Origin: an uncultured Oscillospiraceae bacterium
Lineage (GTDB): Bacteria > Bacillota > Clostridia > Oscillospirales > Acutalibacteraceae
NCBI GenBank assembly: GCA_910588935.1
Contig: CAJUSM010000089.1
Location: 1 to 5,529 of the forward strand
DNA: 5,529 bases
Reading direction: 5' to 3'
Shown here piece after piece: positions 5,364 through 5,529 of the stretch (its first letter is position 1; each line of letters opens with the position of its first letter). Below the pieces are notes generated by a model, which saw only the letters and a program-made list of their open reading frames with translations, was not told where the DNA came from and did not search any database. The position numbers and the translations under genes were made by a program.

Positions 5364-5382
5364 CAGGGGCTTAATGCCCCTG
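5364..5382. repeat. 7-bp inverted repeat hairpin
   Basis: CAGGGGC (5364-5370) and GCCCCTG (5376-5382) are exact reverse complements around TTAAT. No T-run follows on either strand, so it is not an intrinsic terminator. It is part of a cluster of stems between 5310 and 5382. Confidence 0.55.
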
Positions 5383-5439
5383 GACTGCTTATATCGCTAC
5401 CTGGCCTCGTTGCGGTTCGCGCTGCTCCTGTATCTCCCT

Positions 5440-5529
5440 GGGAGTGTCCAAAACGAGGATTTTATGAGGGGGAGTGGAAAAATATCGTTAGGTTGCAGGA
5501 TTGTCGGGATTTCATCCCGAATTATTTTT
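5440..5529. repeat. 90-bp direct repeat, right copy, running to the window edge
   Basis: Gap-free match to 97-186 at a constant offset of 5343 bases, 85 of 90 identical. The hairpin TCGGGAT (5504-5510)/ATCCCGA (5514-5520) is fully conserved. The left-copy GAGG-N5-ATG arrangement is also present (ATG 5464), and here its frame is open upstream to ATG 5374 and downstream to the window edge. Sequence left of 5440 has no extended match to that left of 97, apart from a shared TCCCTG, so 5440 is close to a true repeat boundary. The right boundary lies outside the window. Confidence 0.9.

Larger units (their letters stand above)
5157..5439. other. gene-poor stretch with several hairpins
   Basis: No convincing gene is seen. 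A minus-strand frame of 36 codons (ATG at 5259-5257, TAA at 5151-5149), rich in Gln, Lys and Glu, has no good ribosome site. A + strand frame opens at ATG 5374 and runs 52 codons through the repeat to the window edge. Secondary structure is denser than expected: GGCAGG (5310-5315) with CCTGCC (5346-5351), enclosing CCTT (5323-5326) with AAGG (5340-5343), then a 7-bp hairpin at 5364-5382. This could be a structured RNA or relic repeat DNA; I recognise no known RNA family. Confidence 0.4.

Noticed and set aside
5281..5439. tRNA or known riboswitch in the structured region
   Set aside because: No cloverleaf, T-loop GTTCGA motif or known aptamer core could be found on either strand.

Overview
The window looks like chromosomal DNA from an anaerobic gut member of the Clostridia, probably near the Oscillospiraceae or Lachnospiraceae. 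The clues are Firmicutes-type AAGGAG/AGGAG ribosome sites, sigma-A-like promoters, GC-rich coding regions with AT-rich spacers, a GH130 mannan-type phosphorylase, a DUF3795 cysteine-rich protein, an IS150-group element and an LRR/SLH surface-protein relic. The taxonomy is inferred from these features, not proven.

Layout: bases 1-348 hold no convincing gene. They contain one copy of a 90-bp repeat (97-186) and a perfect 11-bp inverted repeat (251-275). A short gene-like frame of unknown function ends at 609. Three intact monocistronic genes follow, all on the + strand: a MerR-family regulator with a GyrI-like ligand domain (728-1522), a GH130 glycoside phosphorylase (1743-2762), and a GNAT-like/DUF3795 fusion protein (2969-3847). 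Each has a candidate promoter of its own. The first two are followed by hairpins that could end transcription, so the three are probably separate transcription units and need not share a pathway.

The right third is decayed DNA. A 731-bp IS3-family (IS150 group) remnant (3888-4618) keeps both imperfect terminal repeats and a 3-bp target duplication, but it has lost most of orfA, the start of orfB and the segment carrying the catalytic glutamate. It sits inside the remains of a minus-strand gene for a leucine-rich-repeat protein with C-terminal SLH domains (4619-5156), which is broken by several frame changes. The stretch 5157-5439 has no convincing gene but contains several hairpins. The window closes with the second copy of the 90-bp repeat (5440-5529), 85 of 90 bases identical to the first.

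No multi-gene novel system is evident. The points most worth a second look are the paired repeats, the MerR promoter with a 19-bp spacer, the in-frame 18-bp duplication in the phosphorylase, the degenerate acetyltransferase fused to DUF3795, and the doubly deleted IS with intact ends.
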